From an uncultured Selenomonadales bacterium (GTDB taxonomy: Bacteria > Bacillota > Negativicutes > Selenomonadales > Selenomonadaceae): a DNA stretch of 64,000 nt. The position numbers and the translations under genes were made by a program. The stretch covers positions 1 through 64,000 of the forward strand of contig CAMUZG010000008.1 of NCBI GenBank assembly GCA_947165145.1. The letters run 5' to 3'. This document shows, piece by piece, positions 27,914 to 36,409 of this stretch. The notes beneath the pieces are model-generated. The model saw only the letters and a program-made list of their open reading frames with translations, did no database searches and was not told the DNA's origin. Position 1 is the stretch's first letter. Each line of letters opens with the position of its first letter.

Positions 27914-27943
27914 AAATAAATAAAATAAAATAAAATAAAATAA
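27914..27943. repeat. TAAAA pentanucleotide microsatellite
   Basis: Four perfect TAAAA units (27921-27940) preceded by AAATAAA, ending at the stop codon of the minus-strand MutS-like gene. Confidence 0.9.
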
Positions 27944-27944
27944 T

Positions 27945-29723
27945 TTAGTCTCTAATGATTCCTGCTAATCGCAAAAGATATTTGGCGTTCGTGGTATGCG
28001 TGCGCCCCTCGCGAAGTTTGAAGTCAAATTTAATTTCGTCGCCCTCGTAATATTCTTCAAAGTGCGCGTTGGAAATGTTCTCGTTCTCGTCAACCATATC
28101 GCACAACTGAAAATCGTGCGTCGTGACAAGCGTAATGCTGTGTTCGTTGGTCAGGCGGCGAATCGCTTCCTTCGCGCCGATAACTCGATCGTTAACATTC
28201 GTGCCCTTGAAAATCTCGTCAATGCAGGCGAGCATGGGCAATTTTTTTTCGCTGTATTCAATCATCGACTTGATACGCAGAAGTTCGGCGTAAAAGGTCG
28301 AGACGCCTTGGCTGATGTCGTCGTTTACGCGGATTGAAGTCAGTACGGCAAGATGGCTCACGGCAAAGCTTTTCGCACAGACGGGCGCGCCAGAATACGC
28401 GACAATCACTGCGGCGGCTAACGTCCTAATCCACGTCGTTTTACCGCTCATGTTCGCGCCAGTGATAATCGTCGTGCCCGCCTTCAGCTCAACGTCATTC
28501 GGTACGCCTTTGCTGTCAGCAACCAGCAAACTCGTCAAACCTTCAACCTTCAAATGCGGCTCATCTTCCTCGTAAAATGTCGGAAAACAATACGTCGTGC
28601 GCGTCTGCCCGATTGATGCCAGTGATATTAAAACTTCCACTTCGGCAAATGCGTCAAGCCATGTGCGCAGGTGATTTGCCGCGTCGATTCTCCAACGCAT
28701 GAACACTGTGACCAGATAAAAATCAGCCAGGAAAAGACTGTTGCCCAAAACGAAGAACAGCGGATTGTGTCGGGCGTTCGCGACGTCGACGAGCAAGGCT
28801 AATTCCTGCAACTTCTGCGAGGCGGAGACTTCATCGGTTAAAATGTCGCGGATTGCCGTCAATCGTTTCGAGCTGAAATTTGTTGATTCCAACCGTTCAA
28901 ATATCGCGCGGTAAAGTCGCAGTTCTTTCGAGATGATTTTGAGCGGCGCGAGTAATTCGTTGATAGCGGGGATTGCGACGATTGCGATTGCCAGATTGAA
29001 CAGCATGATGAACGGCGGGATGAATTCGTTGATGAGCCCGTGCCAAGCAAGCATGACCGTCAAGACAAGCACAATCGGCATTGCGAATCGTAGCAGGTAA
29101 ATTTTTCCGAGCGGCGGCAATTCTTCTTCCACACTGACGATTAATTCGCTCGTGTCGTGATGATTCGGCATTAATCGCGCGTATGCTTCCAAGTCGAGTG
29201 ATAATCTTGGACGTTGCAGAAGTTCAGCGACGCCGCGTTGACGATTGCGAACTTCGTTGAAGTCGGGCGGTTCGGGATTGAACGACGCCGCCAGTAAATC
29301 ACGTCCGCGTTTGGTGCGTGCCGCGCAGATGTATTGGAAGATTGAGCCTTCGCCGAAAATGTGCAGGTCGACATCTTGCGGGCGATTGTTCTTGAGATAA
29401 GAACTGCCGTCGTTGGAACGTTTTCGCCACGTGCCGCGGGCGCGGGCAATGTACGAATTCAACACGGTCAGCCGGCTTTTGAGGAAATGTTTGCGCCTTT
29501 TGAGGTCGTCGTGATAATTCATCAGCCGAATAAAAATCATCGCCAGCAACGCCGCAATGATGTAGCAATAATGTATGCCGTTATCCCAGCCGATAGCGAA
29601 ACTCACTGCCGCCGCCGTGAAGGTCACTGTTCGCGCGGCGATTATTTTTTTCTCGCGCTTGTGGAGCATTTTCTGTTCCGCCAAGTCAATTTCGCGTTCG
29701 TTGTCGTAAAATTGTCGATTCAA
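27945..29723 (-). CDS. Membrane-anchored MutS-family ATPase
   Basis: A 592-aa protein with the MutS ABC-type ATPase at the C-terminus: Walker A GANMSGKTTWIRT (~410), a signature region with NDDISQGVSTFYAEL, Walker B MLACIDEIFKGTN and a conserved His switch TLVTTHDFQL. It lacks the N-terminal mismatch-binding domains of MutS1 and the Smr domain of MutS2. Instead it has hydrophobic segments near 33-65 and 225-265, probably membrane helices. Related membrane-bound MutS homologues occur in Firmicutes and Bacteroidetes without a settled function. Start TTG at 29723 with GAGGA upstream. No mutL nearby. A role in mismatch repair should not be assumed. Confidence 0.85.
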   Translation of the reverse strand: MNRQFYDNEREIDLAEQKMLHKREKKIIAARTVTFTAAAVSFAIGWDNGIHYCYIIAALLAMIFIRLMNYHDDLKRRKHFLKSRLTVLNSYIARARGTWRKRSNDGSSYLKNNRPQDVDLHIFGEGSIFQYICAARTKRGRDLLAASFNPEPPDFNEVRNRQRGVAELLQRPRLSLDLEAYARLMPNHHDTSELIVSVEEELPPLGKIYLLRFAMPIVLVLTVMLAWHGLINEFIPPFIMLFNLAIAIVAIPAINELLAPLKIISKELRLYRAIFERLESTNFSSKRLTAIRDILTDEVSASQKLQELALLVDVANARHNPLFFVLGNSLFLADFYLVTVFMRWRIDAANHLRTWLDAFAEVEVLISLASIGQTRTTYCFPTFYEEDEPHLKVEGLTSLLVADSKGVPNDVELKAGTTIITGANMSGKTTWIRTLAAAVIVAYSGAPVCAKSFAVSHLAVLTSIRVNDDISQGVSTFYAELLRIKSMIEYSEKKLPMLACIDEIFKGTNVNDRVIGAKEAIRRLTNEHSITLVTTHDFQLCDMVDENENISNAHFEEYYEGDEIKFDFKLREGRTHTTNAKYLLRLAGIIRD

Positions 29724-30107
29724 GTTATCAATTCCTCTTGCGTTGCATTAGCAAGGCGTCTTCAATGAGCGGTAAATCGGTTCTACATCGTTTGAAGCGT
29801 CCGTCCGATATATAATTTTCGGTTTAATCGATTTGTCATTTTGTACATGTTTATCATACTTTTTACCGTCGACATTTTAACATTAACCGAACAAAAATTG
29901 CAAGCCGTTGCCGATGAGCTCAAACAATTGCTTCCCTGCTTTGAGAATTTTGTTTTGCTCGCTATGATTCAACTTTAACGTTTACCAACATGCTCTAGGA
30001 AAGGTTGTGACCATCCAAGTCAGTGACTCTTTCCGAACTCTTTGATAAAAAAATATTTTCGGTTATAATGGCGGCGAAATTTTTGTGGAGAAATTGGAGT
30101 GATTGAT
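29724..30107. other. Intergenic region upstream of mnmA
   Basis: About 380 bp. It holds an unsupported 43-codon frame (29847-29978: MFIILFTVDILTLTEQKL..., no ribosome site), possibly a gene remnant. A MITE-like right end follows (TTTACCAACATGCTCTAG, 29981-29998), then the mnmA promoter. No RNA gene recognised. Confidence 0.5.
30042..30069 (+). promoter_or_regulatory. Promoter of mnmA
   Basis: TTGATA (30042-30047), 16-bp spacer, TATAAT (30064-30069). The whole ~50-bp block, including GGCGAAATTTTTGTGGAGA after the -10, is shared with the vanW promoter at 37682-37747. Confidence 0.8.
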
Positions 30108-31133
30108 TTGAATCGAAAAGTTGCCGTGGCGATGAGCGGCGGCGTTGACAGCTCGTTGACTGCGGCTCTTTTGCTTGAACAAGGCTTTGACGTTTGCGGC
30201 GTGACAATGCTTCTTGACGACGACAAAAATTTTCTCGACGCGCAAAAAGTTTGTAAGCACCTTGGAATTAGTCATCACGTCGTCGATTTGCGCGAAGACT
30301 TCCGCAAAAGTGTCGTAAATTATTTCGTCGCGGAATATCTGCGCGGACACACGCCAAATCCCTGCGTTCGTTGCAATCGCGAAATAAAATTCGACAAGCT
30401 GTTCGACTTCGCAATCAAGCTCGGCGCGAATTTTTTGTCGACGGGACATTATGCGCGAATTATTTTTGAGGACGGACGTTTCAAGCTCAAACGTGCTGTT
30501 GACGCGCGCAAAGATCAATCGTATGTGCTGTACAGTCTGACGCCCGCCAAGCTTGCGAAAATTATTTTGCCGTTGGGAGAGTTCGATAAAGCAACGACGC
30601 GACAACTTGCCGCCGAAAAAAATTTACCCGTCGCCGAAAAGCCAGACAGTCAAGAAATTTGTTTCGTGCCCGACGACGACTACAAAAATTTCATTGCCGA
30701 ACGTGCGCCCGAAGCTCAAGCGTTGCAGACGGGGAATATCGTCGACTTGGACGGAAAAATTTTGGGCACACATCACGGCGTCGCGAACTACACAATCGGT
30801 CAGCGCAAAGGCATGGGAATTGCCGCGCCGCAGCCGCTGTACGTCACACGTCTCGACGTTGCGAAGCGTCAAGTGATTGTCGGCACGAGCGATAAACTTT
30901 TCACCGCGACATTGACGGCGGGCGATGTTCATTGGATTTACAAGCCGACTTTGCCGCAGAGTTTGCACGCGAAAATTCGTTACGGTTCACGCGTCGCGAA
31001 GTGCACAGTTGTCGAGGACGGAAATTTTCTACACGTGACCTTCGACGACCCGCAACGAGCCGTTACGCCGGGGCAATCGATTGTTTTCTACGACGGCGAT
31101 GAAGTTTTGGGCGGCGCGATTATCCTTGAGTAA
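30108..31133 (+). CDS. mnmA: tRNA-specific 2-thiouridylase MnmA
   Basis: Sulfurates U34 of tRNA-Glu/Gln/Lys using ATP; 341 aa. The PP-loop is VAVAMSGGVDSSLTAALL, the first catalytic Cys is in HTPNPCVRCNREIKF and the second in PDSQEICFVPDD. The GHYARI and KDQSYVLYSL blocks are present, and a C-terminal beta-barrel ends in PGQSIVFYDGDEVLGGAII. TTG at 30108 is preferred: GGAG (30096-30099) lies 8 nt upstream. A GTG at 30099 overlaps the ribosome site. It is monocistronic with its own promoter and terminator. Confidence 0.96.
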   Translation: MNRKVAVAMSGGVDSSLTAALLLEQGFDVCGVTMLLDDDKNFLDAQKVCKHLGISHHVVDLREDFRKSVVNYFVAEYLRGHTPNPCVRCNREIKFDKLFDFAIKLGANFLSTGHYARIIFEDGRFKLKRAVDARKDQSYVLYSLTPAKLAKIILPLGEFDKATTRQLAAEKNLPVAEKPDSQEICFVPDDDYKNFIAERAPEAQALQTGNIVDLDGKILGTHHGVANYTIGQRKGMGIAAPQPLYVTRLDVAKRQVIVGTSDKLFTATLTAGDVHWIYKPTLPQSLHAKIRYGSRVAKCTVVEDGNFLHVTFDDPQRAVTPGQSIVFYDGDEVLGGAIILE

Positions 31134-31140
31134 AAAAATA

Positions 31141-31168
31141 TCCGCAGAGTCACGGCGACTCATGCGGA
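31141..31168. terminator. Bidirectional terminator between mnmA and the SGNH-type gene
   Basis: TCCGCA-GAGTC-ACGGC-GACTC-A-TGCGGA with T7 after it on the plus strand and an A-run before it that serves the minus strand. Confidence 0.9.
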
Positions 31169-31174
31169 ATTTTT

Positions 31175-31813
31175 TTATCTCTTGCCGTCAAGCTGTTCAA
31201 TGCAATGGTTCAGGAACGCGCTGAATTTTGCCGCGCCTTGAATGTTCATATGTGAAGCATCATAGAAATCCGCGTCCGTCGAGCCCTGCAATTTCCAGCC
31301 GTCGATGAAGACCGCACTCGGATGTTTTCGGCACGCCTGTCCGACAAGGTAATAGAATTCGTCGATTATGCGCTTGTTGAAATGTTTTTTGTAACCTTCG
31401 GTCGTAGGCGGCAAAAATATTATCGGGCGAATATTATTCTCTTCGCACAACGTCAGGTAATCGTCTAGGATTTTAACGTTCTCGTCGCGCGTGTCTGGAT
31501 AATATTTTTTTGCCCAACTGTTAATCGCCTCACGAGCTCCGAGACGCTCCTTGTGCCCCATGAAAGTTAAAGGCTTTTTTACGCCAAAAGGATTGTTGAG
31601 ATCAAATGGCTCAATCGGCAACCTCTGCGAGTAATATTCTTTGCGAAGAAGCGTTCCGTAGACATCAGCGGGCATGTGGAAATTGTGCACATCACCGAAC
31701 GCGATTAAATAATGTAACATCAAAAAATTAAGATTGATTGCCTTTGATAAATCATAATTGAACGTGAAGGGAGCCAGCCCGATTAATGCATAACGAAGTA
31801 TGCCCCCCCCCAT
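31175..31813 (-). CDS. SGNH/DltD-like protein, 3' part of a gene split at a G9 tract
   Basis: The C-terminal ~210 residues of a protein whose first part lies at 31783-32307 in another frame. It contains RPIIFLPPTTEGYKKHF and FYDASHMNIQGAAKFSAFLN; the D-x-x-H in DASH resembles the terminal catalytic pair of SGNH hydrolases and DltD-like proteins. No ribosome site precedes the local ATG (ATGGGGGGG), so this half is probably made only when the frames are joined. Adding one G (or removing two) in the tract makes a continuous ~385-aa reading frame. Last gene of the vanW-ftsW-DUF2971-gatB run. A cell-surface acyl or esterase role is only a guess from the motif. Confidence 0.65.
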   Translation of the reverse strand: MGGGILRYALIGLAPFTFNYDLSKAINLNFLMLHYLIAFGDVHNFHMPADVYGTLLRKEYYSQRLPIEPFDLNNPFGVKKPLTFMGHKERLGAREAINSWAKKYYPDTRDENVKILDDYLTLCEENNIRPIIFLPPTTEGYKKHFNKRIIDEFYYLVGQACRKHPSAVFIDGWKLQGSTDADFYDASHMNIQGAAKFSAFLNHCIEQLDGKR

Positions 31814-32307
31814 ATTATGGCGGACTTTGCGACTTGAAAGTTATAGTACAAATCTTGACTTGAACGCGCGAAGTTGAAAAGTTTTTTCTTGAAACGCGAG
31901 ACATCCAAGCCGACTTCGGTATAGCTCAGACCCGTGGCGAACATCTCGAATTCCGTAGCGTGTTCTTTGAAATATCTCAGCGAACGTTCGACTCGGAAAT
32001 TATCTTCACCGAGAAAATTTAAGCCGAGCAATTTATTTTTCGGAACGCCGTATTCTTGAACGACCTTAAGAAAATCTCTGCCCCAACCGCCTTCCACGCA
32101 CATAACATAATCGTAATAAAAATCACAGACACATTCTTTGAGGTCGTAGAGCGGATAAATCATGTTCGTCGGATAGCCGATGTGATTCAACATTTTTTTT
32201 GCCGGTTCGACTTCATCAACGACAATGGCGCAATATTCAAGTTGCGGATTCAAAATCTGTAACTTTTGCAAAAGTTGCTCCGTCCACGTCACGAGTAAGA
32301 CACGCAT
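31783..32307 (-). CDS. 5' part of the phase-split SGNH/DltD-like gene
   Basis: Starts MRVLLVTWTEQLLQKLQ at 32307, with GGAGG 6 nt upstream and 1 bp after the gatB stop, so translation is coupled to gatB. The ~160 residues before the G tract (ending AKSAIIWGG) have an alternating alpha/beta pattern with ALIGNED-type hydrophobics such as YDYVMCVEGGWGRDF. In the sequenced G9 state the frame runs into a stop after 12 more codons. I do not recognise this N-terminal domain. It is either an OFF-phase allele or a homopolymer sequencing error. Confidence 0.65.
   Translation of the reverse strand: MRVLLVTWTEQLLQKLQILNPQLEYCAIVVDEVEPAKKMLNHIGYPTNMIYPLYDLKECVCDFYYDYVMCVEGGWGRDFLKVVQEYGVPKNKLLGLNFLGEDNFRVERSLRYFKEHATEFEMFATGLSYTEVGLDVSRFKKKLFNFARSSQDLYYNFQVAKSAIIWGGAYFVMH
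31803..31811 (-). repeat. Poly-G (G9) homopolymer, candidate slipped-strand switch
   Basis: Nine consecutive C on the plus strand (G on the coding strand) at the exact point where two halves of one gene change frame. The only such long G/C homopolymer noticed in the window. G10 or G7 would restore the frame. Confidence 0.85.
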
Positions 32308-32308
32308 G

Positions 32309-33751
32309 TTAAGCCTCCAACTTCTTTGCGAGCAACTGATTGACAAGCTGAGGATTAGCCTTACCGCGCGTGAGCTTCATGACCTGCCCGACGAGTGCGC
32401 CGATAGCTTTTTTCTTGCCGCCGCGATATTCTTCGACAGCTTTGGGATTTTTGGCGATAACTTCGTCGACGGCAGATTCAATCGCGCCGGTGTCAGTGAT
32501 TTGCACGAGACCTTTGTTCTTAACAATCTGCGCGGGCGAATCGGGCGACTTCCACATCTCGGCAAAGACAGTCTTAGCAATTTTTCCGCTGATGGTTCCT
32601 TTCGCGATAAGCAAAATCATTTCGGCAAGACGTTTGGCATCGACAGGAGAATTTTCAATCGTCAAGCCGTCCGCGTTGAGATTTTTGGACAAGTCTCCCA
32701 TAATCCAATTCGCGGCAATTTTGGCGTCGGCTCCAGCGTCAACAACGGCGTCGAAGTACTCAGCCATTGCGCGTGAACTCGTGATGATTCCTGCGTCGTA
32801 TTCGCTCAAGCCAAAATTTTTTATCAAGCGTGCGCGGCGAGCATCGGGCAATTCGGGCAAAGATTTTCTGAACGCCTCAATCTCCTCGTCGGTCGTGACA
32901 ATCGGCGGCAAATCGGGTTCGGGCATGTATCTGTAGTCGTGAGCGTCCTCTTTTGAACGCATTGATTGCGTAATTCCGCGTTCAGGATTCCAAGTGCGCG
33001 TCTCTTGAATAATCGTGCCGCCGTCGTCGAGAACTTCAGCCTGCCGCTCAATCTCGTAGTTAATCGCGTCTTCGAGAGCCTTGAACGAATTGATATTTTT
33101 CATTTCAGTACGCGTGCCGAGCTTATCACTTCCGACGGGGCGCAACGAAACATTGATGTCGGCGCGAAGGTTGCCTTCTTCCATGCGGCAATTCGACACG
33201 TCGATATATTCGAGAATCGATTTGATTTTCTCCATGTAAGCGCGAGCTTCGGCGGCGGAATGCATGTCGGGTTCGCTGACGATTTCAATCAGCGGGACGC
33301 CCGTGCGGTTGTAGTCGACGTTGGAGCTTGACGAGTCTTTAATTGTCGTGCCGCTGTGAACGAGTTTGCCCGCATCTTCTTCCATGTGAATTCGCGTCAA
33401 ACGGACAGTCTTGCGTTCGCCGTCAACATCAATTTCAACGTGACCTTCGTAAGCAATCGGCAGGTCGTACTGCGACGTTTGCCAATTCTTCGGCAGGTCG
33501 GGATAATAATAATTTTTGCGGTCGAACTTGCTGTACTTGTTGATTTTACAATTCGTGGCGAGTCCGGCTTTTATAGCGAACTCGACGACGCGACGATTGA
33601 TCGTCGGCAAAACGCCCGGCAATCCCAAACACACAGGGCAAACGTGCGTATTTTGTTCCGCGCCGAAAGTCGTAGCACAGCCGCAGAAAATTTTCGTGGC
33701 AGTCTTCAATTCGCTGTGAATCTCCAGACCGATAACAGCTTCGTAATTCAA
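32309..33751 (-). CDS. gatB: Asp-tRNA(Asn)/Glu-tRNA(Gln) amidotransferase subunit B
   Basis: The subunit of GatCAB that binds and phosphorylates the mischarged aminoacyl-tRNA; 480 aa. Family blocks: [37 protein letters not shown] with zinc-type cysteines, [35 protein letters not shown]. The C-terminal YqeY-like tail ends [23 protein letters not shown] at 33751 follows GAGG by 8 nt; the GTG at 33760 overlaps the ribosome site. The 15 bp TGATTGATTTGAAT around the start is the same as at mnmA. gatA and gatC are not adjacent, which is less common. Confidence 0.96.
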   Translation of the reverse strand: MNYEAVIGLEIHSELKTATKIFCGCATTFGAEQNTHVCPVCLGLPGVLPTINRRVVEFAIKAGLATNCKINKYSKFDRKNYYYPDLPKNWQTSQYDLPIAYEGHVEIDVDGERKTVRLTRIHMEEDAGKLVHSGTTIKDSSSSNVDYNRTGVPLIEIVSEPDMHSAAEARAYMEKIKSILEYIDVSNCRMEEGNLRADINVSLRPVGSDKLGTRTEMKNINSFKALEDAINYEIERQAEVLDDGGTIIQETRTWNPERGITQSMRSKEDAHDYRYMPEPDLPPIVTTDEEIEAFRKSLPELPDARRARLIKNFGLSEYDAGIITSSRAMAEYFDAVVDAGADAKIAANWIMGDLSKNLNADGLTIENSPVDAKRLAEMILLIAKGTISGKIAKTVFAEMWKSPDSPAQIVKNKGLVQITDTGAIESAVDEVIAKNPKAVEEYRGGKKKAIGALVGQVMKLTRGKANPQLVNQLLAKKLEA

Positions 33752-33819
33752 ATCAATCACCTCGCGGCAAGGATAATTCGCTTTGCGGTCGTTGTCAACA
33801 AAAAATCACCTGCGGCAAT

Positions 33820-35157
33820 TCAACTAAATTTTGTCAGCAAAATTTTTTCGCGTATGGAAATTAATTGCGTTTCGTCATCATATTCCGCCTGAAAAAATTT
33901 AAAATCAGAAATATCTTTCTTCAAGCGCACCAATTTCTGCAAGATTTTCAATTTATCGTCAAAATCAGTCCGAATTCCGAAAATAATTCCGGTAAGCGCA
34001 TTCAAATTGTATCTTAAACGTCTGGAAAAATTATCTTTATAACGATAAAACTTATCCGACAAAAAAACTCGATATTCTTGCTCATAACGCCAATCCGGCA
34101 TCTTTCGATAAAATTTTTCTTGATAATCGTCATCATAACGGGAAAAATCTTTCGTCGCGGTTAATTTTTTACTTTTTTGACCGTCAAGACCCGTTAACCA
34201 ATCTTCCGCGCTGATAAAGTTGAGATTTTGCAAAGTATCAAAAAAATTTCGCTCAATAACTTCGTCGCTGTACTTTACCGGCTTAACTTCCAAAGGTTTT
34301 GCAGAAAAATTTACAAATTCGCGCCCGTCGTGGTGTTCAGTCTCATAAACGAAGCAAATTCCGCTGTGATTGTCAGCGTAATTTCCCCACATGGAAGAAT
34401 TCGTAGGATTTTTGGAAAAACACACGACATAGCCGTTAGGATACATAATTTCTTTTAGATTTTCGACAAAAATGCGCGGAAAAATGAATCTTAGCCACAA
34501 CATATGTTGCTTAAAAAGAAATTGCAAGTCATTTGTCGATTTCATGTTCAATTTCAAGCCGATTAAACAAGATTCGATCATATCGCAATTCAAATTTTCG
34601 AGTTCATCAATTTTTTTCTTGCGAGTAGCACAATCGACACTTTTCAGCTCCTCAAAAGAGAGTTCATACTCAACATCAAAGAATTTTTCGTCAAAATCGT
34701 CACGAATTAGACCGAGAACTTTGCATTTTTCTACACAAATCGTACAAGCAATGTCAATTACCGTGCGAAAAATAAATTCCATTTCTCGGCTGTAACATTT
34801 GGTTTCATCATCTCCGTATAATTCAATAACATCGCGAATTCTGCCTTCCGACAAGAATTTTTCGCCAAGTTCAGCGAAAATTTGACTCATGGGAGAATTT
34901 TTAAACTTATTTGTATCTAAAATTATGTTTTGGGGCGGAAAATGTCCAGCAGTGATTAAATACGTTTGCAAATTGTAGAAGAGACTGCAGATATATTTTT
35001 TCAACAAGCCCTGCCACGCGAATTTATCGCCTTGCCAAAAAATTTTCAAGTAACCTTCGAGCGGATCGTTTAATTCTTTGGGTTCTGCGAAATAAACCGT
35101 GCCGCTGTCCAATTCCGCCACGGCATTTTTAATATTTCTGTATCTGTAGAGCAACAA
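33820..35157 (-). CDS. DUF2971-domain protein
   Basis: A 445-aa protein. The N-terminus LYRYRNIKNAVAELDSGTVYFAEPKELNDPLEG and the later CFSKNPTNSSMWGNYADNHSGICF match the DUF2971 pattern. The conserved C-terminal DWRYEQEYRVF follows. Function unknown; the domain turns up in accessory and defence-associated loci as well as alone. TTG at 35157 is chosen because AGGAGG lies 8 nt upstream; the longer frame to 35187 would place the ribosome site inside the gene. Its base composition is visibly more A/T-rich than both neighbours, suggesting later acquisition. It separates ftsW from gatB. Confidence 0.75.
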   Translation of the reverse strand: MLLYRYRNIKNAVAELDSGTVYFAEPKELNDPLEGYLKIFWQGDKFAWQGLLKKYICSLFYNLQTYLITAGHFPPQNIILDTNKFKNSPMSQIFAELGEKFLSEGRIRDVIELYGDDETKCYSREMEFIFRTVIDIACTICVEKCKVLGLIRDDFDEKFFDVEYELSFEELKSVDCATRKKKIDELENLNCDMIESCLIGLKLNMKSTNDLQFLFKQHMLWLRFIFPRIFVENLKEIMYPNGYVVCFSKNPTNSSMWGNYADNHSGICFVYETEHHDGREFVNFSAKPLEVKPVKYSDEVIERNFFDTLQNLNFISAEDWLTGLDGQKSKKLTATKDFSRYDDDYQEKFYRKMPDWRYEQEYRVFLSDKFYRYKDNFSRRLRYNLNALTGIIFGIRTDFDDKLKILQKLVRLKKDISDFKFFQAEYDDETQLISIREKILLTKFS

Positions 35158-35253
35158 TAGCAAAACCTCCTGCGGCGCAAAAAGCAACGTGACGTTTCAG
35201 CTGTCTAAGTCATGCGCCGCGCTCACACGCGACATTGGCAAAACGTCAGTAAG

Positions 35254-36390
35254 TCAACCGCTCTTTTCGCCTTGTCTGCCGACGTTGACGAGAATTCCAA
35301 TCGCCGCCATTGTGATGATTAGCGACGTGCCGCCGTAACTGATGAACGGTAGCGGGACGCCGACGACGGGCGTCATGCCGCCGACCATGAGCATGTTGGC
35401 AATCGCTTGCCCGACGACCAAAAGCATTATTCCCATCGCGAGAACTTGACCGTATTCGTCTTTGGCTTTGTTGGCGATTCGTGCCGCGTAGACAGCAAAC
35501 GCCGCGAACAGTAGGAATACAAAGATTGCGCCCAAAAATCCGTTCTCTTGGCAGAAAATGGCAAAGGCAAAGTCCGTGTGCGCTTCGGGCAGGTAATCGT
35601 ACTTGCTCACGCCGACGCCGAGACCCATGCCAGTCAATTCACCTGAACCGATTGCCGACAACGATTGCACCGTCTGATAGCCGTAGTTTTGCGCGTCTGA
35701 CCAAGGGTCGTAGGTTATCTTCAAACGTTCGAGACGATACGGTTCGCGGATAATCATGCCGACGATAGCAACGAGTACCGCGCCCGCGAGTCTTAAAACT
35801 TTTTTCTTGTCGAGACCGGAGACAACGAGCATTATCAGCGGTATGCCCAAAATTATCGACGCTGTGCCCAAATCCGGCTCAAGTTCCGTTAAGCCCGCGA
35901 TTACAATGATGATTCCCATTTGAATCGTCGCGAGCTCCAATTCCAATTCAAGCTTGATTCGGATTGAGATGTACGCCGCCGCAATCATGATCGCAACGAG
36001 CTTTGCCATTTCCGCAGGCTGAAATTGGAAGAAAATTACTGGCAACCATCTTCGTGCGCCGTTGACGACGGGACCGACGATAAGCACGGCAATCAGCGCG
36101 GCGAACGTCAACATCAGAATGCCGACTATCCATTTACGCCAAACGTGATAATCGAAACGAAAACACACAATGAACGCAATCAGCCCGACGAAGATGTTAA
36201 AGACGTGGCGTTTCAAAAAAAAGTAAGGCGTGTCGAACTCCGCCTCCGCAAAGATAAAACTTGAACTGAAAACGTTGATCGTGCCGAGAATCAACAGCAC
36301 GACCATTATCGCGATAATCGCTTCCATGTCGCTTGTCCAAAAGCGTTTCCTGTCGGTGGGACCGAGTTCGCGTTTCTGAACTTCAGGCAA
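35254..36390 (-). CDS. ftsW: FtsW/RodA/SpoVE-family peptidoglycan glycosyltransferase
   Basis: A SEDS polymerase of 378 aa with about ten membrane helices that polymerises lipid II in division or elongation. Visible: GARRWLPVIFFQFQPAEMAK, ELEPDLGTASII, the extracytoplasmic GSGELTGMGLGVGVSKYDYL, PEAHTDFAFAIFCQENGFLG and the C-terminal GVPLPFISYGGTSL. Sequence alone does not separate FtsW from RodA with certainty, though the pattern favours FtsW. Start TTG at 36390 with GAGG upstream. It is 19 bp after vanW. Confidence 0.9.
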   Translation of the reverse strand: MPEVQKRELGPTDRKRFWTSDMEAIIAIMVVLLILGTINVFSSSFIFAEAEFDTPYFFLKRHVFNIFVGLIAFIVCFRFDYHVWRKWIVGILMLTFAALIAVLIVGPVVNGARRWLPVIFFQFQPAEMAKLVAIMIAAAYISIRIKLELELELATIQMGIIIVIAGLTELEPDLGTASIILGIPLIMLVVSGLDKKKVLRLAGAVLVAIVGMIIREPYRLERLKITYDPWSDAQNYGYQTVQSLSAIGSGELTGMGLGVGVSKYDYLPEAHTDFAFAIFCQENGFLGAIFVFLLFAAFAVYAARIANKAKDEYGQVLAMGIMLLVVGQAIANMLMVGGMTPVVGVPLPFISYGGTSLIITMAAIGILVNVGRQGEKSG

Positions 36391-36409
36391 TCAAATCACC
36401 TCGTTTAAG

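Noticed and set aside
29847-29978. 43-codon frame MFIILFTVDILTLTEQKL...
   Set aside because: No ribosome site and no recognisable domain; kept only as a note in the intergenic entry.
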